Shown: in pieces, positions 1-10,300 of the stretch
How the letters are laid out: every line of letters starts with the position of its first letter
Position numbering within the stretch: the first letter of the stretch is position 1
DNA from: Planctomycetia bacterium
GTDB taxonomy: Bacteria; Planctomycetota; Planctomycetia; Pirellulales; Thermoguttaceae
Assembly: GCA_030527185.1 (NCBI GenBank)
Contig: JAUNBF010000019.1
Span: forward strand, 1 to 55,870
DNA: 55,870 nucleotides
Direction: 5' to 3'
Translations under genes and position numbers: made by a program
Notes under the pieces: model-generated
Seen by the model: the letters and a program-made list of their open reading frames with translations, nothing else
The model's database searches: none
What the model was told of the DNA's origin: nothing

Positions 1-821
1 CCGCCTCCAACGAAAAACTCCCCCCAGGTATCGGTCTGCGGCAATTTCCAGGCGAGATTCCTGGAAATAACAATTTCGGTCTCCATGTTTTTTTGCTCCC
101 TTACCTGGAGCAACAGGCGGTGTACGACCAGATTGATCAAACCAAGAGGATTCAGGAATTTGCTACGACCGATCCTGAAAATAATCCCGTTTTGCGGACG
201 GTCATTCCGTCGTACGTCTGCCCCAGCTTCGGCGAACCGATCGTTTCCACGGTCGAACCGGGTACTTTTTGGTACGGTGCCTTAACGACGTACGTTGGTG
301 TTGGCGGAGCGTATATCACCGATTCGGATAACACAAATTTGGGAAGCGGCGAAATTCCCTTTACCCTGCCGACTTACACAACAGGGCAAGGAAACATTCC
401 CGACAATGGCCTTTTTGCCTGGGGCCAGCAAATCTCCGTCGGAACCGTCCGCGATGGCCTGAGCAACACCCTTCTGATGGGAGAAATGGTTCAAAAAGAC
501 GACGAATACGGCACCTCCTATATCGCTGGTAGGCTTTATCCCGGTGGAAATCGGTGCTGGGTCGCGGGAACCAACTGGGGTGGTCAAAGAGCAACCTACA
601 GTATCAAAACGCTGCGTTATCGCGTCAATCAACATCATAACTGGGACGACACTGGCGACGCCCCGTTCAACCACTTCCCCTTCCGCTCCCACCATCCCGG
701 CGGCTCCCACTTTGCCCGAGGTGACGGCAGTGTCTCTTTCCAGTCCGAAGGAACCGACCTCCTCGTTCTCAAACGCCTTGCCACCCGCAGCGGTGGTGAA
801 ATCGTCCAGGAGACGCCCTGA
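1..821 (+). CDS. DUF1559 pseudopilin-like protein, 5' truncated by window edge
   Basis: The reading frame is open from base 3, so the start and the prepilin-like N-terminus lie outside the window. Visible near the left edge is the motif LLPYLEQQAVYDQ. The C-terminus reads SHHPGGSHFARGDGSVSF followed by a KRLATRSGGEIV tail; both are hallmarks of the planctomycete DUF1559 family. These proteins normally begin with a type IV pilin-like methylation motif and one membrane helix and are thought to be exported; their job is unknown. An automatic caller may start it at an internal TTG at 93, but the frame clearly continues upstream. A promoter for the next gene follows the stop. Confidence 0.9.
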   Translation, partial: ASNEKLPPGIGLRQFPGEIPGNNNFGLHVFLLPYLEQQAVYDQIDQTKRIQEFATTDPENNPVLRTVIPSYVCPSFGEPIVSTVEPGTFWYGALTTYVGVGGAYITDSDNTNLGSGEIPFTLPTYTTGQGNIPDNGLFAWGQQISVGTVRDGLSNTLLMGEMVQKDDEYGTSYIAGRLYPGGNRCWVAGTNWGGQRATYSIKTLRYRVNQHHNWDDTGDAPFNHFPFRSHHPGGSHFARGDGSVSFQSEGTDLLVLKRLATRSGGEIVQETP

Positions 822-835
822 ATGAGGGTAGGGGG

Positions 836-864
836 TTGTTTTTTGGGTAAAAGCTTTGTAAAAT
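836..864 (+). promoter_or_regulatory. sigma-70-like promoter for the HzsA-like gene
   Basis: TTGTTT (836-841), 17-nt spacer, TAAAAT (859-864), placed about 70 bases before the chosen ATG at 938. Confidence 0.5.
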
Positions 865-937
865 AAAGTTTGTTTTCCAGAAAACGTAAAAAATGAAATC
901 CTGCCGGTGGTTATTTGGACTGAAAAGGGAGTGTAAA

Positions 938-3544
938 ATGATTCGATGTGCGCTATTGTGTCTGGGAATGGGATGGTGTTGTCTTTCTGCGTGGTGTGAG
1001 GAACCCGCTTCGATGTTGGCGGATTTTCAGCAGGCGGGAATGCCGGATGAGATTCTTTTTGCCGTCCGAAAACCAAGTATCGATGGGCACTGGTATGGCA
1101 ACGTCGGGTACTATTCCACCGATCAATGCCGTTATACGTTCCCGAAAAATACGGGGGGAAAGCTCTGTATTTACAACGTGAAAACGAAAGCGTTGCGGAC
1201 GATTTTCGACGATCCCAAGGGGAATGTCCGCGACCCGCAGATTCATTACGATGCGCAAAAACTGATCTTTTCCTACCTCCCCGCCGGGAAGAATCACTAC
1301 AGCCTCTACGAAATTCAACTCGACGGCAGTGGCTTGCGGCAATTGACCGGGAAAGGGGAGGATGTGCAGCCGCTGGGGACGGAAAATGAGAGTGTCTATG
1401 CCCGTGCCGGTTGGGACGATATAGAACCGACGTATCTGCCGGACGATCAGATTATCTTCAGTTCCACACGCTCCAAACGGTATGTGCAGTGTTGGCTGAC
1501 GCAGGTGACGAACCTCTACAAATGCGATGCCAATGGTGGAAACATCCGCCAGCTTTCCGCGAATGTGGAAGTCGACAACACGCCGTGGGTTTTGCCGAAT
1601 GGACAGGTGATTTACATGCGGTGGGAGTACGTTGATCGGAATCACCTCGTTTTTCACCATCTCTGGACGATGAACCCGGATGGAACGCGGCAGATGGTCT
1701 TTTACGGAAACCAGAAACCGGGCGGTGTCTTTTTGGGTCCCAAGCCGATTCCAGGGACGGGAAAGGTGGTGGCGACGTTCTCGCCGGGTCATGGAATGCG
1801 GGAACATTACGGCAAAATTGCCATTTTCGACCCCCGCCTGGGACCGGACGACCCGAAAGGGGTACAGCTTATCAGTAAAAAAACGTCGCACTCCGATCCA
1901 TGGGCTTTTTCGGAAAATCATTTTCTCGCCTCGGCTCAGACGCGAATCGTGCTGGTGGATGGGGCAGGAAACGAAGAGACGCTCTATACACTCCCCGAAG
2001 AATGGGTCAAAGAGGGTTTTTGGCTCTCGGAAGCCCGTCCGGTGATGAAGCGGGAACGGGAGCCGATTTTAGCGGATACGACCGACCCATCCGCCGATTA
2101 TGGAACGCTGGCTCTGATCAATGTGTACCAGGGACGTCAGATGGCAGACGTGCCGAAAGGAACGATTCAGAAACTCCTCATTTACGAAGTCCTCCCCAAA
2201 CCGATCAATTATTCCGGGGCGATGTCCGAAATGTCGTCAGGGGGAACGTTCTCCGTCGAACGACTGTTAGGGGAAGTGCCGGTTTCGGAAGATGGAAGTG
2301 CCTATTTTACCGTCCCACCGCTGCGATCCATCCTTTTTGTCGCCATCGACGCGAAAGGGCATTGCGTGAAGCGGATGCACTCGTTCACTTCCGTCATGCC
2401 GGGAGAAGTGACCGTCTGTATCGGCTGCCATGAAGAACGCCTGGAGACGCCGGGGGTGAAGGAACGGGATCAGTTGGTGAAAATGATGCGAACGCCCCCC
2501 GTTTCGCCCAAGCGGGAGGCTGGAATTCCCGAAATTTTCGACTTTACCCGCGATATTCAGCCGATTTTGGACAAACATTGCCTGGAGTGCCACAATCACG
2601 ACCGGGCGGATGGTGGTTTCAACATTTCCGGCGATTGGGGACCGCTTTACTCGCTGAGTTATCAACAGATGTCGTGGCGGCAGATGTTCGGCGACAATCG
2701 TGTGCTGCTGCCGTATTCCCAGCACTCGAAGAGCAATTTCAAACCTTACGAAATCGGAACCGGTTCCAGTACGTTGCTGAAGTTGATGGAAGAACACCAC
2801 GAAGGGGTGAATGTGCCGGAAGAGGAACTGAAAATCGTCCGGTACTGGCTCGATGCCGGGGCGAATTATGCCGGGACGTACACCTGCAACAGCGGCGGGA
2901 CGATCGGGTATTATCTGCACAACGTCAATGTCCGCAACGATAAGGACTGGCCGGAAACGCAGGCGATGGAGGAGGTGTTGGAGCGTCGGTGCGATTCGTG
3001 CCATGCTCCGACCGAGGCGGAAAAGAAAATCGGGACGTACAAAATCCCCGCCCAGTTCTACGCCCAGTATTACCCCTACGAAGTCCATCAGAAAAACAGG
3101 TTCATTGCCCGCACCATGTCGCAGGATGGCGGTCGCTACAATCGGCATGAGATTTTCAATCTTTCGTATCCCGAAAAGTCGAAAATTGCCAGAGCGCCGT
3201 TGGCCAAATCGGCAGGCGGGCTGGGAGTGTGCGAAGCGAAGAGCGGAAAGGTCATTTTTGCGGACAAAAACGACCCTGATTATCAAAAAATTGTCGCTGC
3301 CGTGGCTCGCGGGAGGAAGCATATTCTGGAGGAAAACAACCGTTTTTGTATGGTGAATGAAAGCCCGAACAATGGCGAAAACTGTCCCGTTCGGTTCGTG
3401 CCGCGAAGGGAGTACGTCCGGGAAATGATTCGTTATGGGATACTTCCCCCGGATTGGGATTTCAATGCGTCGCTGAATCCGTACGAGACGGATGAGAAAT
3501 ACTGGCGTTCACTCTGGTACGTTCCTGTCGATCAGGAAAAGTAA
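938..3544 (+). CDS. HzsA-related secreted multihaem protein with PD40 propeller
   Basis: An 868-residue protein from the ATG at 938, chosen because AAGGGAG lies just upstream; an in-frame ATG at 893 has no ribosome site. A hydrophobic signal peptide covers about residues 1-20. The N-terminal half contains TolB/PD40-type propeller repeats (for example IIFSSTRS, LWTMNPDGT). Three CxxCH haem-binding motifs start at C494, C548 and C685. This is the architecture annotated as 'HzsA-related', from similarity to the hydrazine synthase alpha subunit. No beta/gamma subunits or other anammox genes are present, so hydrazine chemistry should not be inferred. It probably acts outside the cytoplasmic membrane in electron transfer or an oxidoreductase reaction on an unknown substrate. 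A DUF1559 gene starts 3 bases after its stop, so the two are almost certainly cotranscribed. Confidence 0.85.
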   Translation: MIRCALLCLGMGWCCLSAWCEEPASMLADFQQAGMPDEILFAVRKPSIDGHWYGNVGYYSTDQCRYTFPKNTGGKLCIYNVKTKALRTIFDDPKGNVRDPQIHYDAQKLIFSYLPAGKNHYSLYEIQLDGSGLRQLTGKGEDVQPLGTENESVYARAGWDDIEPTYLPDDQIIFSSTRSKRYVQCWLTQVTNLYKCDANGGNIRQLSANVEVDNTPWVLPNGQVIYMRWEYVDRNHLVFHHLWTMNPDGTRQMVFYGNQKPGGVFLGPKPIPGTGKVVATFSPGHGMREHYGKIAIFDPRLGPDDPKGVQLISKKTSHSDPWAFSENHFLASAQTRIVLVDGAGNEETLYTLPEEWVKEGFWLSEARPVMKREREPILADTTDPSADYGTLALINVYQGRQMADVPKGTIQKLLIYEVLPKPINYSGAMSEMSSGGTFSVERLLGEVPVSEDGSAYFTVPPLRSILFVAIDAKGHCVKRMHSFTSVMPGEVTVCIGCHEERLETPGVKERDQLVKMMRTPPVSPKREAGIPEIFDFTRDIQPILDKHCLECHNHDRADGGFNISGDWGPLYSLSYQQMSWRQMFGDNRVLLPYSQHSKSNFKPYEIGTGSSTLLKLMEEHHEGVNVPEEELKIVRYWLDAGANYAGTYTCNSGGTIGYYLHNVNVRNDKDWPETQAMEEVLERRCDSCHAPTEAEKKIGTYKIPAQFYAQYYPYEVHQKNRFIARTMSQDGGRYNRHEIFNLSYPEKSKIARAPLAKSAGGLGVCEAKSGKVIFADKNDPDYQKIVAAVARGRKHILEENNRFCMVNESPNNGENCPVRFVPRREYVREMIRYGILPPDWDFNASLNPYETDEKYWRSLWYVPVDQEK

Positions 3545-3547
3545 ACG

Positions 3548-4399
3548 GTGAACAAACAAGGATTTACGCTCGTGGAACTGCTGGTCGTCATGGCGATCGT
3601 GGGAATTCTGATCGGGCTGCTGTTGCCCGCGGTGCAGTCGGTTCGGGAGGCGGCTCGCGGTGTCCAGTGCGCGAATCACCTGCGGCAAATCGGGTTGGGG
3701 ATTTTGGGCTACGAAGTGTTGCAGGGGTATCTTCCTCCCTGCCACACACGTTTGCCCAAAACAGGAAAGTCGTATCGCGGGCACAACCTCCTGACGCATC
3801 TTCTGCCGCATTGGGAGATGGAAAATGTTTATTTGCGGATGGATTTGAGCAAAAGCTGGGATGAGGAGCCGAATTTCGAGGCATCAGCCTGTTCCGTGGC
3901 GATTTTTCAATGTCCGTCGGCTCCGGCAGGGCGGGAATTTGTGGCGGATTACGCTGCCGATGAGAAGATTTACGCCCCCGTTTATGAACCGTATATCGAA
4001 GCGGGTCTGGCAACGCCCCGAAACCGATGGCACAACATGTTGGTCTGGCGGGAAGAGGGACGGGTGGCGGTGGCGGAAGTGACCGATGGGATGTCGAACA
4101 GCCTGATGTTTTTTGAGGATGGCGGCCGCCCGCACGGTTATGCCGGTTCCTCTTTCAACGGTCGCACGAACCTCTCCGGCGCCCGGTGGGCAAGTTACGA
4201 CGCCCCTTTTGTGACCGACGAACTCTACGGCAACCAGTTCATCAACGGCACCAACAGCAACGAAATCTACAGTTTCCATCCCCACGGTTGTTTTTTCCTC
4301 TACGGGGATGGTTCTGTCCGTTTCCATCCTGAAAATATCGATCCTGAAACGTTTTTTTCTCTTTTTACTTACAATCAGGGCGAAATCATTTCCGAATAG
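3548..4399 (+). CDS. DUF1559 pseudopilin-like protein
   Basis: 283 residues from a GTG start. The N-terminus [19 protein letters not shown] is a type IV prepilin/pseudopilin signal with processing expected after the G of GFTLVE, followed by [13 protein letters not shown], the DUF1559 signature. The C-terminal '[16 protein letters not shown]' segment matches the usual end of the family. Only a few bases separate it from the HzsA-like gene upstream, which suggests translational coupling and a shared role in export or assembly at the cell surface. The family's function is not known; prepilin-like processing is an inference from the motif. Confidence 0.9.
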   Translation: MNKQGFTLVELLVVMAIVGILIGLLLPAVQSVREAARGVQCANHLRQIGLGILGYEVLQGYLPPCHTRLPKTGKSYRGHNLLTHLLPHWEMENVYLRMDLSKSWDEEPNFEASACSVAIFQCPSAPAGREFVADYAADEKIYAPVYEPYIEAGLATPRNRWHNMLVWREEGRVAVAEVTDGMSNSLMFFEDGGRPHGYAGSSFNGRTNLSGARWASYDAPFVTDELYGNQFINGTNSNEIYSFHPHGCFFLYGDGSVRFHPENIDPETFFSLFTYNQGEIISE

Positions 4400-4514
4400 G
4401 GTGAAATTGTGGTCTGTACAAAGTTCCGTAAGGGATCGTGGAATGAGGATAAAAACGGACTTTCTCGGAAAGTGAGAGAAGTTTGGGTTCTTCCCGAAGC
4501 CGAGACTCCCCCCG

Positions 4515-4543
4515 TTGAATGTTGTGGGAGGATATTGTAAAAT
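4515..4543 (+). promoter_or_regulatory. promoter for the DUF362 operon
   Basis: TTGAAT (4515-4520), 17-nt spacer, TAAAAT (4538-4543), 77 bases before the DUF362 start codon. The remainder of the 220-base gap between genes shows nothing else recognisable. Confidence 0.5.
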
Positions 4544-4619
4544 GAAGTGTATTTCGTTATAGGGAAATGTTATTTTGGAATGAAATTGCACAGAAAATCA
4601 TACCTGAAAGGAGTGTTCT

Positions 4620-5561
4620 ATGAGTTTGAACCGACAGGAATTTTTGAAATCCATTGCGTTAGGAGGTTTGGCAACGGCTCTTTCCACGGAAGGGGTCACG
4701 GATGTCCTGGCTCAGACAGGTGCCGGAGCAAACGGAAAACAGGTCGATCTGGTGGCGGTCATGGGTGGAGAGCCGGTGGAAATGCTCAACGCCGGGCTGA
4801 AACCGTTTGGTGGAATCGAACGATTCGTCAAAAGAGGGCAAAAAATCGTCGTCAAACCGAATATCGGCTGGGATAAAACGCCGGAACTGGCGGGAAATAC
4901 CAATCCGCAACTCGTGGCGGCGCTCGTGAAACTCTGCCTGGAAGCAGGGGCTTCGGAAGTGACGGTTTTCGACCATACCTGCGATGACTGGCGTCGTTGT
5001 TACCGTACCAGCGAAATCGAGGCTGCCGCGAAAGCTGCCGGTGCCAAAGTCATGCCGGGAAATGAGGAGGAGTATTACCGGGAAGTCGCCCTGCCACGAG
5101 CCAAAGAAATGCGCAGCGCGAAAATCCACCAGGCGATTCTGGAGTGCGACGCGTGGATTAATGTGCCGATTCTCAAGAATCATGGTGGCGCCAACATGAC
5201 GATTGCGATGAAAAACCTGATGGGAATCGTCTGGGATCGTCGGTTCTTCCATACGCACGACTTGCACCAGTGCATTGCGGATATTTGCACGTATGAAAAA
5301 ATGCCGGTGCTGAATATCGTCGACGCATACCGTGTGATGAAGTCCAATGGCCCGCGTGGAAGGTCGCTCAACGATGTGGTGACGCCGCAGGGAATGTTCT
5401 TCTCGCCGGATATTGTGGCAGTGGATACGGCCGCGACGCGATTCTTCAACCAGATCGTCGCCATGCCCCTGGAAGATGTCGGTTATCTGGCTAAAGGCGA
5501 GAGCCTGAACGTCGGAACGATGGACTTGAAAACGCTGAATATCCAACGTGTAAGAATCTGA
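4620..5561 (+). CDS. DUF362 domain-containing protein
   Basis: 313 residues; ATG preceded by GAAAGGAG. The core shows the DUF362 landmarks: VKPNIGWDKTPE, then ASEVTVFDHTCDDW, INVPILKNHGGANMTIAMKNLMG and a C-terminal DIVAVDTAATRFF. The N-terminal 30 residues look like a signal/Tat-like leader (LNRQEFLKSIALGGLATALS) but lack a clean twin arginine. DUF362 proteins often carry or partner with 4Fe-4S ferredoxin domains; here the ferredoxin part is a separate gene directly downstream (start 5655). The reaction is unknown. The pair probably forms a membrane-associated electron transfer unit. Confidence 0.85.
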   Translation: MSLNRQEFLKSIALGGLATALSTEGVTDVLAQTGAGANGKQVDLVAVMGGEPVEMLNAGLKPFGGIERFVKRGQKIVVKPNIGWDKTPELAGNTNPQLVAALVKLCLEAGASEVTVFDHTCDDWRRCYRTSEIEAAAKAAGAKVMPGNEEEYYREVALPRAKEMRSAKIHQAILECDAWINVPILKNHGGANMTIAMKNLMGIVWDRRFFHTHDLHQCIADICTYEKMPVLNIVDAYRVMKSNGPRGRSLNDVVTPQGMFFSPDIVAVDTAATRFFNQIVAMPLEDVGYLAKGESLNVGTMDLKTLNIQRVRI

Positions 5562-5654
5562 ATATAATGATTAATGAAATAATGATTAATGATTGAGGGG
5601 GCGGGAAGGTTTTCGCCCCTTTGTGATGGAGATGATAGAAACAGGAATCTGCCG

Positions 5655-7208
5655 ATGTTTTTGAGAATTTGCCGTCGTGTCCTGGCACTGTTGTTTTTTC
5701 TGGTGTTTCTCTTTTATTTCCTCGATTTTGCGGAAATTTTGCCTCACGAAACCAGCCTTTTCATGACGTGGCAATTGGTTCCGGCGTGGATGGAGAAAAA
5801 TGTGGCGGTTCTGGCGACGTTGGGAATCGTGACGCTGCTGGCCGGGCGGATTTACTGCTCGACAATTTGCCCGCTCGGCATTTTGCAGGATGGCATTGCC
5901 TGGGTCGCTCGCCGTTTCCAGAAAAAACCGGCTTACCGCTACGAATCTCCTCAAACCGCCATGCGGTGGGGAATCGTGGGCGTGGTGGTCTTTGCGCTGG
6001 CCTTGGGAGTGACGGCCGTTTTGAGTTTGCTCGATCCGTACAGTGCCTTTGGGCGGGTAGCGACGAACGTTTTCCGCCCGGTTTACCTCACCGGGAACAA
6101 TCTTCTGGCGTGGATCGGTACGCAGAATAACAACTACACGTTCTATTATGTGAACGCGGCAGTCCAGACGCTCGTCGCTTTTTTCGTGGCATTGGCGACA
6201 CTGTTGGTGGTGGGGATTCTGGCCTATCGCAACGGTCGGACGTACTGCAACACGATTTGCCCCGTCGGAACGATTTTGGGGCTTCTTTCCCGATGGTCGT
6301 GGCTGCGCGTCCGCATTTCGCCGGAACGTTGTGTGGGGTGTGGGATGTGTGCCAAAAAATGCAAAGGGGGTTGTATTGATCCGAAAGCCAAAACGGTGGA
6401 TAACAGCCGGTGCGTGGACTGTTTCAATTGTCTGGGGACGTGCAAGTTTCAGGCGTTGACGTTTGGAATTGGCGGAAATGCGGGAATTGGCAAAAGTTTG
6501 GAACCTTCGGAAAAAGTAGCTCAAAAAGAAGACGAGGGAACAACCTCCCGGCGGGATTTTCTCTCCTTTTTACTTTTGGCGGCGGCCACGGGTGGTTCGA
6601 CTTCCAGGGAGACGTTGGAATTGGTTTATACGGGAAAACTCCCCTTTACCCGACAATTTCCGATTGCCCCACCCGGAGCTAAAAGTATCGCTCACCTGAT
6701 TCAGCATTGTACCGCGTGTCATTTGTGCGTGGCGAAATGCCCGGTTCAGATTCTCAAACCGGCGGTGGGGGAGTATGGCCTGGAAGGTTTTCTGGCTCCA
6801 CGGATGGATTTTACGCGAGGTTTCTGCAATTTTGACTGCACGATTTGTTCCGAAATCTGCCCGAATGACGCGATCGATATTTTGACGATGGCTCAAAAAC
6901 ATCTGACGCAGGTGGGGAAGGTCGTTTTCATCGAGGACAATTGCGTGGTCAAAGTGGACGAGACGAATTGCGGTGCCTGTTCGGAACATTGTCCCACGCA
7001 GGCGGTGCAGATGGTGCCATACAAAGGAAGTCTGACGATTCCGAAAATCGATCCAACCATTTGTGTCGGCTGCGGCGGTTGCGAACATATCTGCCCGGTT
7101 CGTCCTTACCGAGCCATTTACGTCGAAGGAAATGAAGTCCACGTCGAACGTGCGGAGTTTGAGGAATCGGAAAAAATCGAAGTCCAATTGGATGACTTTG
7201 GTTTCTGA
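5655..7208 (+). CDS. NapH/CcoG-like membrane polyferredoxin
   Basis: 517 residues from the ATG at 5655 (AGGAA upstream; the longer in-frame start at 5589 has no site). The N-terminal 200 residues carry several membrane helices and two NapH-type loops, YCSTICPLG and YCNTICPVG. The C-terminal half is a string of cysteine clusters: CVGCGMCAKKC, CVDCFNCLGTC, CTACHLCVAKCP, CNFDCTICSEICP, CGACSEHCP and CVGCGGCEHICP, enough for about six 4Fe-4S clusters. Such proteins move electrons from the quinone pool or membrane to a periplasmic or cytoplasmic partner. The partner here is most likely the DUF362 protein 93 bases upstream. Donor and acceptor cannot be named from the sequence. Confidence 0.85.
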   Translation: MFLRICRRVLALLFFLVFLFYFLDFAEILPHETSLFMTWQLVPAWMEKNVAVLATLGIVTLLAGRIYCSTICPLGILQDGIAWVARRFQKKPAYRYESPQTAMRWGIVGVVVFALALGVTAVLSLLDPYSAFGRVATNVFRPVYLTGNNLLAWIGTQNNNYTFYYVNAAVQTLVAFFVALATLLVVGILAYRNGRTYCNTICPVGTILGLLSRWSWLRVRISPERCVGCGMCAKKCKGGCIDPKAKTVDNSRCVDCFNCLGTCKFQALTFGIGGNAGIGKSLEPSEKVAQKEDEGTTSRRDFLSFLLLAAATGGSTSRETLELVYTGKLPFTRQFPIAPPGAKSIAHLIQHCTACHLCVAKCPVQILKPAVGEYGLEGFLAPRMDFTRGFCNFDCTICSEICPNDAIDILTMAQKHLTQVGKVVFIEDNCVVKVDETNCGACSEHCPTQAVQMVPYKGSLTIPKIDPTICVGCGGCEHICPVRPYRAIYVEGNEVHVERAEFEESEKIEVQLDDFGF

Positions 7209-7302
7209 TGTTGGTTTTTTGCTAAATTTTGAACACCTTTGGTAAAAAAATGGCGAATGAGAAATTATTTTGCAAAAAATTTTAAAAAAAGAGTTTTTTT
7301 GC

Positions 7303-7331
7303 TTGACTTTCCCAAAGAGTTCTTTTATAAT
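7303..7331 (+). promoter_or_regulatory. near-consensus promoter for the large PEP-CTERM gene
   Basis: TTGACT (7303-7308), exactly 17 nt, TATAAT (7326-7331). A GGAGG ribosome site (7376-7380) sits 6 nt before the ATG at 7387, so promoter, ribosome site and start codon all support 7387 as the real start of the downstream protein. Confidence 0.75.
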
Positions 7332-7386
7332 GGAACCGAAGGTAAGCGTAGAGACGTTTCTCCATTTTAACGTGCGGAGGTGTTTG

Positions 7387-10300
7387 ATGAAACAACTGGG
7401 AAAAATATTGGGCATACTTTGGGTAATATGCGTCTTGCCGGGGGGGGGGGGGTAAATGCGGCAATTTAAATGCGGCTGAGGGAAGTGAAAATTTCATCGT
7501 CAACGGCAGCTTTGAAACGTGGACTGGCGGATTTGAATCTTACACCTATCTCTATAAAAACAAGCCGGGAATCAGCGGCGCGATAACGGGTTGGCTCTAC
7601 ACGCCTGATACTGCGTATTCTGTGGAGAATGTCTCAGGAATTACAATGGATTATGGTTTTGGGGTGGCTCCCACGACGAATCCTTTTGGGGAGGGACGCA
7701 ATATTCCTGACGGGGATTATGCTCTGTTTATCCAGCGTCCGGGGACGGTCTCGACAACGATTTCCGGGCTGACGGTGGGGGAATCGTATGTTCTGACGTA
7801 TTATTACGACAGTCGCGACAACAACGATACGACCATTACCACATCGTTGGGAGATTGGACGCTGCAATCGTCTGAAACGGTCGTCCGTTCCCGCGACTTT
7901 TACAAAAATACGGTACGATTTACCGCGACGGAAGAATCTTTGCCACTGTCGTTTACGAATGCGGATTACCGGGCGGCTCAGGATTCCACTTCGGGAAGTT
8001 GGAAGGTGACGGACAGTACGTTGTTGGTCGACGCGGTCTCGCTCTACGCACAAACAGCCAACACCCATTCCGGCTGGGTGCGGAATCTCGATTTATGGAA
8101 AGGGGACTCTTCTTCCACCATTTCTTCCGAACAAACGTATTCGCATGCCCTGAATTTTGGAGAGGCTACTTCCGTCGTGAACGGTGTACTCAACGGCGTT
8201 TCTTTTAAGGCTTACGGAGGTACGACTCCCACCTCCGGTGTTTCGGGGGCAAATTTTTCCGTTACGGGAAGTGCTATACATGGTACGGATACAGGTTTGC
8301 AGGGAAATTTGGATGGCAACGGAAGCGATGCCCTGGCCTCAGGTTTTATTTATGGCCTTTCTCAAATTCAACTCAACGGTCTGATTCCTGGGATGTCGTA
8401 TGAGACGACCTTTTTCGGAGCGTATTGGAATGATGCTCAAAGACCACAACGAATCGGCCGATTTACGGCACCGGACGGAAGTCGGATCGAGGTGGATGAG
8501 CAGACGTTCATCGAGAATGACACCCGTTACGGCGGCACCTTTTCCTGGCGTGGGGAGGCTTCCGAGACGGGAAATCTTACCTTCCGCGTAGAAAATCCTT
8601 CTTCTGGGGCAGCTTTCCATCTTTACGCCCTTGCCAATGCCGCTTCCCCGGATAAGGATGTTGTGATGGCGACCGGTTTCGGTGGGTTGAACGGTGAAAA
8701 TAATGGGAAACAGATCGTGGGAACGACGATGGACTATGCCAATATTGAAGGGAACAATACCTGGCAAGCCCGAGGGGGGTATTTGGGACAGACCAACTAC
8801 CAAACGTTGTGTGTCATCGAGGATGGAGTCCTGAAAACAGGGGCGAACTGTGGCAGTGCGATGGAATTTGCGTCGGAAGATTACGCGGGGAAGAAAATCT
8901 CCATGCAGATTGACCTGAAAATGGGAACACTTGAGGGCGATCAATGGGATTTGGCTCGTGGCATGGGCTTGGGATTTTTCGACGCTGAGTTTGGAACGAC
9001 GGGAGAAGTGGGAAGAGGATTCAGTGGTTTGGTGCTGAATCCTGACGGCGGTTTAATGTTTTACGACAATCAGGGAACGGCAAAATATTCGGAGAGGATC
9101 GACTTCGGCGGCGAATTTAGCGTTAACGATTGGTACACTCTGGCGATGACGGTGGAAATGAGTCCCGACGGCGAGTTGGCGACGTTGTTGGACATCTCCC
9201 TTTCCGGTTCCAGTGCCGATTATTCTTCTTTGATTGGAAACGTTTTCAACACAACGGATTTGCTGGGAATTTTAAGTAGTTCGGCAATCAGTTACGCTTA
9301 TTTTGGCTATGCGGATAATTTGATCGTACGGCAGAGTGTTCCCGAACCGGGGACATGGCTTTTGTTGGCTCTGGGAATAGGAGTATTGGGAATCATGCGA
9401 AAGAAAAAGAAAATCTTACCGCAACTGTTGGCAGGCCTTCTCTGTCTGGGAGTATTTTCTGCGGAAAGTTACGCGGAATTGGTGGGGCAATGGCGTCTGG
9501 ATGGAAATGCCACGATGAAAGATGGCGACAGTACCATGGCGGCGTGGGAATTGCTGACGAATGGGACGACCTGGAAGAGTAATACCGTCGGTGCGGATGT
9601 CACCTATACCAATGAGTCGCTGTTTGGAAAAGAGGTTTTCTCCTTTGCAGGCGATTCGATTATCAATGTGGGAAAATTCCCCACCATTTCCCCCACGGCG
9701 GGTGATGGTGTCATTTCGGATTATACGTATTCGTTTTGGGTTCAAGTTGACCCTGCCAATCTATCCACATCTATCTTGGTAGGAAATCGTAAACCTTCAG
9801 GTACTCTCAGCAATGGTGATGAAGGTTATAATTTTATCAAAGTAATGTCAACCGGACTTGGATACGGAGAGAATAATTCGACAAAAAACGAACTTTTCAA
9901 CACGGGCTTGCCTCTCCCCACCGATGGAACCTGGGTACAGTGTACGGTGACAAAAGTGGGAAATCGGATCACCTATTATCAAAACGGAGTTGCTGTTGAC
10001 TCCATTACAACCGCCAATACCATGCAGGCCAACGATTTCAGTTTCGGAGGAGATTGGAATCAGAAAATCGAACGCGCCGCGGGAAAATTGAGCGACGTGC
10101 GGGTGTACGATACGGGAATGAGTGCTGCGCAAGTCGGTAATTTATACAATATCTATCGGGAGTCGTATCTCGATGGTGCCGCTGCCCGGATGAGTAGCGA
10201 CACGCTGAAATTGTATGATAATTTTCATTCGGGAATTGATAGTGATCGTTGGAGTGTGGTTGATCGTGGGCTGGAAAATTCCGGGGTTGGAACGTTTTCC

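Noticed and set aside
938..3544. Hydrazine synthase and anammox metabolism
   Set aside because: The HzsA resemblance is to a broad PD40/CxxCH family; no HzsB/C, hydrazine dehydrogenase or ladderane-type genes are present.
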